Positions 1 through 12,432 of a stretch of DNA of 64,000 nt are shown here, in pieces. The stretch comes from Hypomesus transpacificus (taxonomy: Eukaryota > Chordata > Actinopteri > Osmeriformes > Osmeridae). A program made the translations under genes and the position numbers. The stretch lies in assembly GCF_021917145.1 (NCBI RefSeq), contig NC_061073.1, forward strand, positions 12,065,980-12,129,979, given 5' to 3'. The notes under the pieces are model-generated. The model made no database searches. It saw only the letters and a program-made list of their open reading frames with translations, and was not told the DNA's origin. Each line of letters begins with the position of its first letter. Position 1 is the first letter of the stretch.

Positions 1-980
1 CTCGGACGAAGCGGCAATAAAAACTTGGCCAAACATGGTCTGAAAATCTCCGAAAGGACAACGCTGGCTTGTAGCCAGAATCTCTCTTGGTTGTTCCCAT
101 CTATTCCTCTAATCTGTAGGCTAACTCTAAGAAAGCTTGGTTTTAATCTAGCCTATGCATTCATTGATTGAAGTGAATGATCTTTCTTTTTTCTTTTTTT
201 TGGAACCCCAGTCCTTCTCTTCCCAAGCCCTTTCTGATCCGTCTGGGTCAGTGGGTTCAGGGTTTGGGTTTTAAGGCGTTCTCCTCGCTCTCCCACCTAG
301 GAGAAAGTGTAGGAAGGAGAGGAGAAGGAGAACACAATTCAGTACAAACAGAGAGGTGTTCAGCGCAAAAATAGCCCGCACAGTTTAGTACTTCACCAAA
401 TATGATTGGAGATGTAGCCTAGTTAAGACCCCGGCAACTTAAACCTATTGAACTCATGTTTTAAGGACTGTGAACTCTGTGACTTAGGTTGAGTGTGAGA
501 TTGTGTCTGAGAGTTTCTTTGAGAACCTGGTGACCTCGCTGCAATCTTGAGATAAGGCTTACTGAAACTGCCTGATAATGACTAAGTTAGCGTATGTGTG
601 GGGTATTTCTAGTTAGTCTATTCACTTGTAGCAAAAAAGTGTCTCAATAACATTACCAACCCTGCCTTTAAGCACCAGAGACGAAAACAAAATGTATTTG
701 GATAATAGAAAATACATAGTGTAGTATATATTATACACTATACACACACAGTGTGATGTGAGACTATGAACAAAGTAACTCCAAACAGATTTACTACCTC
801 TCATTAAGTCATAAACATATACGTTTCCCTAAGCTACTATAGTTCTAACAGGTTTCCCTCTCTCTCTCTCTCTCCCCCTCCCTCCATCCACCTCCCTCCT
901 CTTCACCCCCCTCCCTCCCCGCTGCCTTGTCCTCTCTCCTCGCCTCCCGCCCTCCCTCCCCCTCTGCCTCCCTCCTCCAG
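1..980 (+). other. wasl: Intron of wasl (upstream of first exon in window)
   Basis: No coding exon was recognised here. The first wasl exon begins at 981 directly after a CT-rich tract (about 855-977) ending in CAG, so this stretch is read as the intron before it. The WH1 domain and earlier exons of N-WASP must lie before position 1. Open frames here on either strand (for example over the CT-rich tract, 829-1120 minus) are low complexity and resemble nothing known to me. Confidence 0.75.
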
Positions 981-3143
981 GCCCTGCTCTCCCCATGGCC
1001 ACGGTGGACATCAAGAATCCAGAGATCAACAATGTGCGCTTCCACAACTCCCACCACCATCACCACCAGCCACTCCCCCAGCACCAGCCCCAGCATCAGC
1101 CCCAGCAACAGTCCTACCACCTCAACAACATGCTCAGCAACAGCAGCCTTAACAAGAGGGACAAGAAGGCTAAGAGCAAGAAGGGCAAGAGGCTCACCAA
1201 GGCTGACATCGGCACACCCAGCAACTTCCAGTGAGTGAGGGGCTTTTAGTGTGGAGTCTGCAGCACAGAAGCACGACTGTGTGAGATCGTCGTGTTTTTT
1301 TTACTAGATTTTACACCGGCATATGTTTAAAAAAAAAAAAAGGGAGTATTTGAGAACCTCTGTGCTTCTCTGCCTCTCCAGGAACTGTTTAACATTTATA
1401 TATAACAAATGGAATTATTATTTTTTTGTGTCCGCTAGGTTGTTAGAAGCTTTATAAAGGGTCACACACAACCTTCTTAGGTTGTCAAATTCAACTGATA
1501 TTGAAGTAACAGTTTTAGGTTTGGCATCATCATGTTTAGGGAGGAAAAAATGAACGCTTTTGTTCAGTTACGCAACACATTGAGTTGGATCATCAGGTTT
1601 GAGGGCGTGCTTCAGAATGCCTTCAGACCCTTTCAATCCTTCAATTGTTTGTGTGTGCGTGTTTGAACATGTATTGTATGGGTGTGTGAACTTATGCATG
1701 CCAAGTGGGTCTTCATGAGGGTCAGTTCTTGCACATGCTAGCCCATGTGTGTGCACGTGAACGTACATGCAACATGCCGGCGTGTGCGTGTGATGCGCTC
1801 ATCACTGTCGTGTATCTCCTTCCTCAGACACATTGGCCATGTGGGCTGGGATCCGAACACAGGCTTCGATGTGAGTTCCGCAACAATGACACATACATAC
1901 ACACACACACACACTGCTGCAAACCGGGGCCCTTTTTTGCCGCACAATGGTGACCTGTGTGGTTGATGCATGGTTGACCCACACAATGGCCTCTTGTTAC
2001 ACACAACGCATACTTAGCAGGCATCCATGCTTTCATGTAGGCCTTCTGCAACCCACGATTATTCCAAAAGCTTGACTTATTTATTTATTTTTCATGTTTA
2101 AATGACTGGAGGTATTGTTTTTATATATATATTTAAGGCTGTATGTTGGCCACAAATTAGAAGCATCAAACTGAATTTGACGCAATAATGCTGGTCGGTC
2201 ACTTGAAAACAAAAACAAAATGTTCAATTCACCAGCTGTAATGAATGTGACTGATTGAGCACCATTCTCCTGGCCATAATTGTGTATTTACTTGACTGGT
2301 CATGCATCTCAATCACTATTTCTTCCACCCTTCATGTCAGAACAGTCTAGAAATGAAACTGGGGAATTTTGAATCTAAATAGTTTGCAGATGGGGGACCA
2401 AAGATTTAAAGAGCACCCAAGCTCATAACACAGAGCTGCACACGGAAGATGACTTTGCACATTTTAAAGGCCAGTGAACAGTATTGAGTCATTATTGTAA
2501 CATTGCAAGTGTGATTGTAATCCAGTCCATGCAACCACAGATGTAATCCTGCTCCTCCTCCACTAGATGTCAGACTGGCGCCTCTGCTGACACACTGTCA
2601 CCACTACAACAGAGCACTGTTACGTCTCAAACATAAGCTAAAACTGTTACCGTTGGCAAAACAAAGTTTTGAATACACAACCTATTTTACAATGGTTAAG
2701 AATAAATATGTTGTGTACCCCAATCAATACCTCAATTGACCATTTTATTTTAGTACATGCATGTACATTTCACTGGAATGTATACTGTCATAGTTAGCTG
2801 CTATTGGTTTCTGAGATATCAATGGTTTCCAACCACAACTATTCTCTGCTTGAGCTAAAATCCCCAAAGATTAGTGTGAGTTTCCTGACTGCGTCTCTCG
2901 TCATTGTCCCCCCCCAGCTGAACAACCTGGACCCAGAGCTGAAGAACCTGTTTGACATGTGTGGCATCTCAGAAGCCCAGCTGAAGGACAAGGAGACCTC
3001 CAAGGTCATCTACGACTTCATCGAGAAAAAGGGAGGCGTGGAGGCTGTGAAGAACGAGCTGAGGAGACAAGGTAAGCTCTCCTGGAACCACTGCCACACA
3101 CACAAATCACACACATATACATTCTCGCATATTTGTACACATT

Positions 3144-3227
<84 letters not shown>

Positions 3228-5893
3228 AACACTCACGTATATATTTGTACACGCTACATGTACACTTTGGAATGAACACTGATGAAACTCTTTTTTCATA
3301 TAAATATTACAGCAATATTCTTTTGGGGTACAAGGAAAAGGCTTTGCCACATACTTGCAAATAGCTGCTTAGACCCAAAATTTGGGTTGGAGATGTGAAG
3401 GCTAAGTAGTGTACAAGAGGGTTAATCCACCTTCCATGAGTCCCTCAGCATACATTACACTGAGACAAGCTCCGTTGCAAGGGGCCGCAATTTGACAGTA
3501 CGTATTGAAAGTGGACCAGGGACATTTGTAAAGATTTCAGGACAATTAATCATGTTGGATCACCTCATTTACTTTCCAATACTTTTCAAATACTGTGACA
3601 AAACATCTGGCCTTATTTGCCGTTAGACGTGTGGTGGCCCAGTGTTGAGATGATGTGATGTTTTTCCCAGGGCCGCCCAGGTGGTGTGGTGGGTAACTAT
3701 CTGACTGTGAGCCTGTCAGTCTGTGTGTCTGTGTCAGTTCCATGGCTGTGTCTCTTCTTCTCTCTCTTTTTGTCTCTGTCTCTCTCTCTGTCACTCTCTC
3801 TGTCTGTCTCTCTCTCTGCTCCCACCCTTCTCTCCCTTTCTCTGCCACCCTTTTCTGTCCTCTCCCTCTCCTCCACCCACCCCTCCATCCTCCAATCTCA
3901 TTGTCATGCACCTACCCACTGCGTGCACGTAGTCATGCGGTGGCTCTCACCTGTGCCTGTCACTCATCGAGACAGACAGGGCCCCTGGACTGTGTCTGGT
4001 CTTAGTCTCTGCCAGGTGTTGACTGTTAACACGGTTTAAACCTATGCATGACCAATCGCCGCAGTGTTCTACAGTAATCTTATCATCACTTGGGTGAAGT
4101 AGCATTAAACTTGGTGGTCGCTTTGCGCACATTGCGGCCGCGTGGTAAGTTTGATAGTGTCTCTTGCTCTCCGACACACACATGAACCCCTCCCGCGCCC
4201 CACTGGGCTCTGTCAACTCCTCGAATAACAGCAGTCAGTGTTCTTGCATGGATTGAAGGCTTGCACAGTGCTGTTTTTAGTTTGACTGACTCGTGTCTGG
4301 GGTGTGTGCTGTCTGTGCTGGAGTGATTTGGATGCTCATCAGTGTGCGTTTACCAAAACGTTTTTTTTTTTTTTTTTAGAGCCTTAAAAATAGAGAAATT
4401 GTTCATTTGTGAAAAGTGCCAAAGTTAGTTAATTGTGATTAGAATGCCAATCTCCCAGCAAGCCAGTAAAATGAAACCCTGAAACATGAATTATTATAAT
4501 TTGTAAACTTTTAATGTGACCTCACTCTCTTTGTCTCCTTAGCCCCACCCCCACCTCCCTCTCGCGGGGGCCCCCCTCCTCCTCCTCCCCCCCCTCATAG
4601 CTCAGCCCACACCCCCCCACCACCTCCACCCCCATCTCGGGGAGGGCGGGGCGCTCCCCCACCCCCTCCTCCCTCCCGCGCCCCGAGCTCCGCCCCTCCC
4701 CCCCCACCCCCCTCCAGACCGGGCGCCCTGGGCGCGCCTCCTCCGCCCCCTCCCCCGTCCCGGGCCGCCGGCGGTCACGGAGGCCACCACCACCACCAAG
4801 CCCCACCCCCGCCTCCCCCCTCGCACGCCTCCATCGCCCCGCCGCCCCCGGCACAGCCGCCCCCGTCTACCGGGGGAGCCCCTCCTCCCCCGCCACCCCC
4901 GCCCCCCCCTCCGGGCCCCCCGCCCCCTCCAGAGCTGGACGGCCTGGGAGGCGGGGACTCGCCGGGCTCGGTGGGTAAGTCGGCCCTGCTGGACCAGATC
5001 CGGGGCGGCGCCCAGCTGAAGAAGGTGGAGCAGAACAACAAGCCGCCGTCCACCGGCGTGGGCCGCAACGCGCTGCTCGACCAGATCAGGCAGGGCATCC
5101 AGCTCAAGAATGTGAGTGGACCCTGCAGGGACACACGGTCGTCGCACTGAGTCAGGTTTATGAGTCAGATGGCTGAGCAGTTAGGGAATCGGGCTAGTAG
5201 TCAGAAGGTTGCCTGTTCGATTCCTGGCCGTGTAAAACTGACGTTGTGTCTTTGGGCAAGGCACTTCACACTACTTTCTTCGTGGGAATGTCCCTGTACT
5301 TAGTGTAATGAATGACCAATCACCATAGATCCACTTAGAGCTGCTCTAGAGTTGATGTGAAGCAAACAATATATTTTTGGGGGAGGCCGTTGTTGCTGTT
5401 TACACCTCTTGTTATAAGCGTTTAAACCTAGAATACAATGATGGCATTGTCACACAATCAGTGTTGCATTGAACTTTGTGTCACTTGACTCTTGTATTGA
5501 GCATTTGGGTGTGTGTCTCGTAGGTTCCGGACAGCCCAGAGTCTGGCCCCGGGACGCCAGCTCCCTCGGCAGGCATTGTCGGGGCGCTCATGGAGGTGAT
5601 GCAGAAGAGGAGCAAAGCCATCCACTCTTCAGGTAAGCAAGGCGCCTGCCACAGCAACTCACCTGCACAGATCATCTTGCCGTACCTTCACTTAAAGACA
5701 CACGTCAACAAGAAGAGCGCTGAGGTAGCGTTCTGTGCAGATGTGTTTTCAGTTTGGGGTGTTCCAGATGATGCAATATTAACCTCAAATGTTTGTTTTT
5801 TTAAACCTCAAACGTGTCTCTCGTTCTCTAGATGAAGATGAGGATGATGATGAGGAGGAGGATTTCGAGGACGATGATGAATGGGATGACTAG
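981..5893 (+). CDS. wasl: Neural Wiskott-Aldrich syndrome protein (N-WASP), 3' six exons
   Basis: N-WASP relays Cdc42 and PIP2 signals to the Arp2/3 complex to start branched actin filaments. Exons by splice site and phase: 981-1230, 1828-1870, 2918-3071, 4543-5111, 5524-5632, 5832-5893 (TAG stop at 5891-5893); 394 codons plus a partial first codon. In order: basic region ([17 protein letters not shown]); CRIB ([14 protein letters not shown], split over exons 1 and 2); autoinhibitory GBD helices (exon 3); long proline-rich region (start of exon 4); two WH2 actin-binding motifs ([15 protein letters not shown] and [15 protein letters not shown]); central/cofilin-like helix ([19 protein letters not shown]); acidic tail with the Arp2/3-binding tryptophan (DDEWDD). 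The WH1 domain is outside the window. Odd: His/Gln-rich insertion after the CRIB-proximal start (HHHHH, then QPQHQPQQQ) and a second His cluster in the proline-rich exon, which is far richer in GC than its surroundings. All introns are GT-AG and phases match. Confidence 0.97.
3146..3225. repeat. (AT)n microsatellite, about 80 bp
   Basis: Uninterrupted AT dinucleotides in the wasl intron, about 75 bp after the donor of exon 2918-3071. It creates spurious tyrosine/isoleucine repeat ORFs on both strands. Confidence 0.98.
5164..5300 (+). repeat. tRNA-derived SINE, 3' tail missing or diverged
   Basis: Same family as 13986-14160, inside the wasl intron between exons 4543-5111 and 5524-5632. The tRNA-like head (GATGGCTGAGCAGTTAGGG, TGTTCGATTCCTGG) and body (TTGGGCAAGGCACTTCACAC) are clear; the tail after 5300 is degraded. 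Confidence 0.8.
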
Positions 5894-7440
5894 CTGCCCC
5901 TGCCCCTTGTCACAGTTTGTCACGAAGACTGTCCCTCAAACAAATCTTCCAAAACCCGACTAAAATTGTAATGTAAATGGTGTATGAATTCTCTGTGTAT
6001 TTATTGTTGCCTTTATTTGCTTTCATTTTATTAATCTGTGCAATACCTCATTCATTTAATCGGTAGAAAGTTGTCACACATGCCCTGTGAAGTGTCTCCA
6101 GCTTCCCTGTTATAGAATGCACTCAACACCGTTAAAAGCATGACATGGCGGTGTTATAAGCGGTCATAACTGCTTAGGTTAGACAACCGGTCATTATATT
6201 ACTACTTAGCCAGACTAACTCTTCTCCTGACACTGCAGGGGTGGGCTGATTGACAAGCCATGCAGGAGACAGTCGACAAAGACAACTCTGTGACAGTGAC
6301 CTCCAGTAGTGTGATATTCCCGGATAAACTGTGCAATTCTCGATGGGATATATTTTTATTAGTGTGTTACTTTGAATGTTATTTTCCCTCGTCCGCGAAG
6401 TAAGGGAAATGTACGTTAACAGGTGGACGGGATCCTATTGTGTTGTAATTGTTGGTTGATGCAAGATAACACTATTTTCTTACCCTACTTTTTTGTGTAC
6501 CTTCGATTTTCTTATTGAGATCATAGCCTAGCAGTTATTTTTTCATGAGTAGTCCACCCTCCAGATGATGAAGCCCTATGTGTACTCAAAGGTTGTGTAT
6601 TCGAGGCTGTTACTTTTTTGCACAAATTGAGTATTGAATTCACTACAATAGTTAGGCGTTGTGTTGTTTTTGTTCTGACCATAAGCTGGGAAAATGAAGG
6701 CCTTCATATCTCATCTTGGGCTACTTGAGCAATTTATGCTGATTAGCAACTGTCTTGGACAGTTGCATCCAGTACTTTGAAGTGGTCAGAGTAATGAGGG
6801 GGGCACTCCATTTGAGCGATCCAGGAGTCTCCTCTTCCTCAATGCCCAATAAACATTATCAAAAGAGTAATTCATCAAAACACACTCCCACACACACACA
6901 TTCTTGCACACAAGTACTTATGGGGACTTAATTGGGTTTTGTGCGGTTTGTCTTTGTTTCATGTTTTTTTTCTTCCCTTTTGTATATCTGGTTGCAATTC
7001 CCCCAACATTTTCCCCTTCTGTAGAAGTGATGAGAGTACCCCTGGTATCCTCTCTCCAGTCAGTGTTCCTACTAAGATGCTAATTTACAAATGCCCTATT
7101 CTGTTTAATTACAAACCATGACTTTTATGCAATGAGTCTGTGAATGCCACCTGTTGACAAAAATGGCAAATAATGAACCAAAATTGGCATTTGCAAGAAT
7201 CGTCTTGAACTGTTCTGGTTTGACTTCTACAAAATATGGACACAGATGCCTTCCATTACACAGTATATACAGGAGTAATGGGATGCTATTTTAACTGTCA
7301 GAATTCAGAATTTTTACCATCCTTCATCGAAGCTATTGCTGCATTAAAGAACCATGATACTGACATCCAACCTGTAAAATGGGTTGGAAAAAAAGCAATG
7401 AAAATACTAAATTGTACACTTAAATAAATGTTAATATTTA
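5894..7440 (+). other. wasl: Probable 3' UTR of wasl
   Basis: AT-rich non-coding sequence after the wasl stop codon. Possible poly(A) signals AATAAA occur near 6849 and 7424; which is used cannot be told from sequence. No convincing ORF. The UTR boundary is inferred. Confidence 0.5.
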
Positions 7441-10293
7441 CAGAGAACCTGTTGTGTGTTATATACATAGACCGTCAATCACTTTCATAAAAATTCCCAC
7501 TTCAGAATGTGTGCTGCCCTTTTCTAAGTTTAAAATTAAGGTTTAAGTTGCTGGACATTATTCCAATGCCACTTGTGTAAAGAATATTTTATTGGGATCT
7601 TATTTGAGGGCATAACTAAGGTTGATTGTCATTGCTGCTGCTGATTTGTCTTCTAGGTACCTATGAAATCACGAAGGTGTTCCCTCGAGTAACTATTTGA
7701 AGGGGCCTTATAATGGAGCGAAGCAGGCTCATGCTGGAGACTCGCGATATTCAGCACCATCGTCACATTACGCAGCCTGACACTCCTACAGCTAGGGCCA
7801 GAGCAGGTACTCACCAACACTCCAACAACGTGACACAGAATGTTCAACGCGTTTCTCCTGTTCCCTCTACCCCCCTTGCCTCCACCTTTGGTGCTGTGTA
7901 CCCTCTACCTGTAGGGGAATGTGTATTGAGCTCGAGAAAGTGTCTCAGCTGGTTACTGCCGGAGAGCCGGTGCGAGTAGAACCATCTCTGCCATGACCAA
8001 AATAAGTGTTTTCCAAAAACGTTTCTTATTCTAGGCCCCACTAACTAAGTTTTGCTGCCTGAATCATTATTAATACAGGATTTGTTTGCTTTACACCTAC
8101 ACACTACTTTTTAAATGCAGTTCATGTTCCGTAATGTGTAATTCAGGACGCTCTCTTTCGATGAAAAGAAAATGCCTGGGACTAATTGAAATCTTAATTG
8201 TTCTTTGTTAAATTAGATTTGAGAGGGTGGTGATAATTTTCACATCTATAGATAATTACACTACACTGTGCAGTGCTACTTTGAGTGACACCCTAATAGC
8301 AATCCATTCTTTCATAACTTCTCTAGTGTTATAAATGACGTTTACTGTCACAATATGTCTTGTATTTTTCTGTTACATAGTCTCAGCTAAAATAAAAACG
8401 TCATTTTCCACGAATGATAATGGATGACATTTCTCTGAAAGGGCGCTCTCACACTAGAGAGACATTTCATGCAAGTTTCTCCAGTGGGAAGCGTGTTTGC
8501 TCTGAACAGCTGCAAAACAAAGTTAGGAATTAGGATCCTATCCAAGACAGACACACCGCGACAACGCTGGATTAGAAGCAATTTGGTTACAGATAGTACT
8601 AACACTTTGTCATTTTGTTCCCAGCCATTGCTGTTCTGACTATGTATGAATTGAGGTTTATCTTTAGGATCCTCGATGAGCTGCAATTACGCCAGTTTGT
8701 AGTTGCAAATACTGCGATGTAAGAGGGTCTTTGCCGTTGTTTTGATAACGATTGACACCAAGGACCAGGTGTTGCTCAAAGATGGCAGATAATAATGACA
8801 CAGATTATTAACGGAGTTAAACCAGCCGTCTGCTATCATAAGCATTGCATAACTGTTGTTACAACAATATTCTAAACTATTGTTAATTTAATTCAGTCAT
8901 TTCAAGACGTGATTTTGTGTTGAAAACTGTCTGTGAAAGGACCATTTCTCTGGCTCTGTCCCCATGGCTTCGACCCCACTCTCCCATACAGTCCTACTGC
9001 AGCCTGGTTATCAAAGTAGCAAACAATTTAATACAGAAGTCTTATGCAATCCAATATCTTATGGTCCTCTGCACACCACATAATTTATTTACAAATTACA
9101 CAGTAGATACAATCCTACTTGGATATTATTGTGTCAATAACATTAATATTTAGTTTTAAACTACATTGTTTAGTTATGAATAGTAAGAAGTCATCATGTA
9201 AGTTGGATTAATACAAATACTTAGCCAAAAAGTGTAACAAAGGTCTCATATCACAAAAATAAATACAGTTTAATGTTGGTGAACAATTGTGCAGAAGATT
9301 CTTGTCTTGAGATAAACATCCTTTGCTTTGTCCGAGAGGACCATCAATCCTGTCAATTTGAGAGATGGTCACTTTTGGACATTCACCTATTGGGAGAAAG
9401 ATGTTATTGTTCAATTCACTGATCGACAACTAAACAAGGACAGATACCATCTTATCGTCTGTGGATGAGTTGGTGGATATTTTGGGCCTGAGAAACCTCA
9501 AGAGAGAACACGTGAAAGAGCAAGACATTTGGCATGGTGAGAGCTATAGCCTGGCATACCAGCAGTTGTTCTTAAGCAGTGATAATTGTGATGGAGGTCA
9601 GTTTAAGTGCACACAATCTGCTGGGAGACCAACCAGTACATGCTTGACCAGTTATTCATATGTTTTTCCATCGTATAGAGCAAGCTCCTGCTGCTAGCCT
9701 CTGTCATCTCATTCACAGTTGTGCTGATAGTATCTTTGTTTATGATGCTTGTAAAACATTTGAAAGGGTAAGGATTTATACACACACACACTCATATACA
9801 CATATTAGTGGTATAAATGTAACTAATGAAAGTTTCGCAATTTAAAATGAATTTTTCATGTGAGCTGATAGAGGTTAGTGAGGCCCGATTTGTTTTGTAA
9901 CTCCCCTTCAACTGCACTGCTGACTGCCTACTGGGGTATCTACCCTCCAGTTTGTTTGTTAGGTTGCCGTGATATCATTCTGGTGCACATCCATGCTCCA
10001 AGCCATTTGTCATATCGGCCAGGGGTGAAAATGTCCATCTATAAATAACTTCTCTAAGTGGGAAGAATTCGCAGGGTTGTGAGGGCTGTCATCCAGTGAT
10101 AGCAATGTTTCCACATAGGAGGTTTAATTAGTTTTTGAAGAGTTTAAAAAAGAACCCATCTTTTTTTTTAATACAGTGCAGACTGACACCCTTTAATTGA
10201 CTGTCCTTTAAGCCTTTGTTTGCCTATTTGCAGGTCTACAAAAAAAGTGTAGTTGTTACTGTTGTGTAGTGTAAAAAAAGTGTAGTGTAACTG
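7441..10293. other. Intergenic region between convergent wasl and lmod2
   Basis: No gene recognised. Small open frames (such as 7713-7979 plus, 8387-8686 minus) have no recognisable domains and no supporting splice structure. The short last coding exon expected for lmod2 (a few C-terminal codons after the WH2 motif) should lie here, but I could not identify it. Confidence 0.6.
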
Positions 10294-10350
10294 TTATGCC
10301 CCTTCAATGTATTTGTCAGTCACAATTAGCCGTACACATGCTATGCTTAC

Positions 10351-12432
10351 TCTTTTGAGAGATCGTATGCTGCTCCCACGAATGGCCTCCATGAGGTCGT
10401 CTCTGCCAGACCTCTGGGGTGCCAGGGGACAGCAAGGGTCATCTTTCCTCTTCCGCGGGGAAGGCTTCAGGGAATTCCTCAGCTCCTTTAGGATGTCGGT
10501 GCTCTCCTTTTCGTTGGAGCCGTTTTTGCCCTTTTTGGATTTGGATTTCTTCTGACCCAGCTGACCCTTCACCCCATTCGAACCTTCGTGCTGTTTTATC
10601 ATATCCGCAATCTTCCTGGTTGGTTTATTCTTCTCTGAAGAAGTTGAGAGGGATGGGGGAGGGGGAGGCGGAGGAGGGACCTTGTTTGAGGTTAGGTGGT
10701 TACGTGTCAGTCTTTGAGAGCACTCATCTAATGTCTGGTTCAACCTGTTTTTAGGTTTGGAACCGGACACTTGGCCTGTTGGCTTGGCAACTGCCTCTTT
10801 TGTGACTGGTAATTCTTGAAGGCCTTGTTCCCTTTGCTGTCGCAGTCTCCTCTGCCTTTGTCTGTCCTGGTTGCGGGTCAGGATGCTGGTGGCCGTCATC
10901 CTTGGGCCGGGTAGGTCGAACTGGTACCCCAACTTCAGCAAAGTGGTGTTATCTCTCAAGAGCTGCACCATCTCCATCTCCACCTGGCCCCCGCAGATGT
11001 GCCTTTGGTTGTGGAAGCGCAGTTCGACGATGGTCCTGTTGTGTTGGAGAGACGCCACCAGGGCCAAGATACCCCGGCCGGATACAAAGTTTGACTCGAC
11101 GTTGAGGTTGGTGATGGAGCGGTTTTCTTGCATCATCTTCGAGATGGCGAAGGCCACGCGGTCGTCGGCGTGGGTGTTTGCGAGGCTGAAGATCTGAACG
11201 TGTGTGTTGGCGCTCAGGGCTTCCGCAAAGCGCAGCAGGGTCTCTTGGGAGATGTCTTCGATGTTGTTGAGGTTGAGCTCCGTCATGGTGGGATCATCGT
11301 GAAGGATCCGTTCCAGGGCTTCGTCAATCACGATGGGGTTCCCACTCAGTCTGTCTGAGGTTGCGTTAAGGTTGAGGTCTGTGGTTTCGGTCCCCAAGTC
11401 TTTCTTGCAAAGTCCTTTCTCTGGATTCCCGGATGGGACGTCGGCATTTGTACCACATCTGTCCGATGTTAGCAAAGGCTCCTTTTTGCACTTGTCTTTC
11501 TTCTCTTCATCATTTTCCTCATCTTTGCCACCCCCTCCATCAGTTAGGCATTTATTTTTCCCTTCATTGTCCTTGGACCCAGTGATGTAGCCGTCACTCT
11601 CTGTTCCACATTCCCTTTCAGTCTTATCTGATGGTTCCTCCTCGTCCTTGCTTTCCTGCATTCAAAGGGGGAAACATGTGCTTGTGTCCTTACTTTTACA
11701 GACACTGATCCTCCTAATGAGGAATACCTCAACTGCGCTCGCACAAAATCCTTAGAGTTGGTATTTCTCTGACAAAAAAATGTCTATACTTTTTTCCCTA
11801 TTTATCCTATTTACCCATTGTGGTTAGTACTATTCCCCTTGTGGGATCAATAATGTGAATTTGACTTCTGTCAAAGTTGACTTTGTTTCTGTACTATGCT
11901 AAACAGTGAGATTTAACAATATATTTTGTTACAGTGTTTTACATTTTTTATTTCAGATTATTTAACATTTAAGTATCAAATCAAAATAACACAATGTCAT
12001 GTTTTTCAGACATTTTGTCTCATTTTCACCATTTCATAACTCCAAGTGTTGTGTTAAGATCCCTAATATATATATACTTAACATATATTTAAGAAGTATA
12101 ATAATACAATTTATTCTTGTTAATTCCTGCTCACATCATCCTCGTCTACCCTTACTCACCTGTTGAGCACTTGATTCTGAATTCCCATCCAACAGCTTCA
12201 GAGTCTCATCCTCAAAGTATTTCAGTAGTGCCACCCTACTGAAGGTGCCTATTGGACTCTTAGCCGTCTGGTCTTTCTGCCTCAGCCCAATGGGGACGTT
12301 GTCGTCAGGGTCGATGTCGGCCAATTCGCTTTCCAGTTCCTGGAGTTCCTCAGAAGTCAAGGTGGCCAGCAGCTCTTCTTCATCCACCTCCTCGTATTTT
12401 CCCAACTCCTTGTGGTACCCAAAGGTACTCAT
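10351..12432 (-). CDS. lmod2: Leiomodin-2, two main coding exons
   Basis: Leiomodin-2 nucleates actin and sets thin-filament length in cardiac and skeletal sarcomeres. Minus strand: exon 1 at 12432-12160 (91 codons, starting MSTFGY as in other leiomodins) and exon 2 at 11655-10351 (435 codons); the junction is in phase 0. Visible parts: N-terminal tropomyosin/actin-binding helix (LLATLTSEELQELESELADI); acidic linker rich in D/E/K; tropomodulin-type leucine-rich repeat domain (TELNLNNIEDIS, SLANTHADD, NVESNFVSG, ELRFHNQRH); basic arginine/glutamine stretch; run of nine prolines; lysine-rich segment; C-terminal WH2 motif (LMEAIRGSSIRSLKR). The WH2 makes it a leiomodin rather than tropomodulin; LMOD2 over LMOD1/3 rests on synteny next to WASL and ASB15. 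The reading ends at a good donor (AAAAGA/GTAAGC); a short third exon is expected but not found, otherwise translation would run on to a stop at 10294. An in-frame upstream ATG at 12456 was not chosen. Confidence 0.95.

Noticed and set aside
3010-3364. Open frames with long Tyr-Ile repeats on both strands
   Set aside because: Read-through of the (AT)n microsatellite next to a wasl exon; not a protein.
4602-5147. Long minus-strand open frame (181 codons) rich in Gly and Arg
   Set aside because: Antisense shadow of the proline-rich wasl exon; composition follows directly from CCC/CCG codons on the other strand.
7713-7979. 88-codon open frame in the wasl-lmod2 intergenic region
   Set aside because: No recognisable domain or exon structure; likely chance.
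10294-10350. Read-through C-terminus of lmod2 to a stop at 10294
   Set aside because: A strong donor (GTAAGC) follows the WH2 motif at 10351, as in other leiomodins, so this is taken as intron, though the last small exon was not found.
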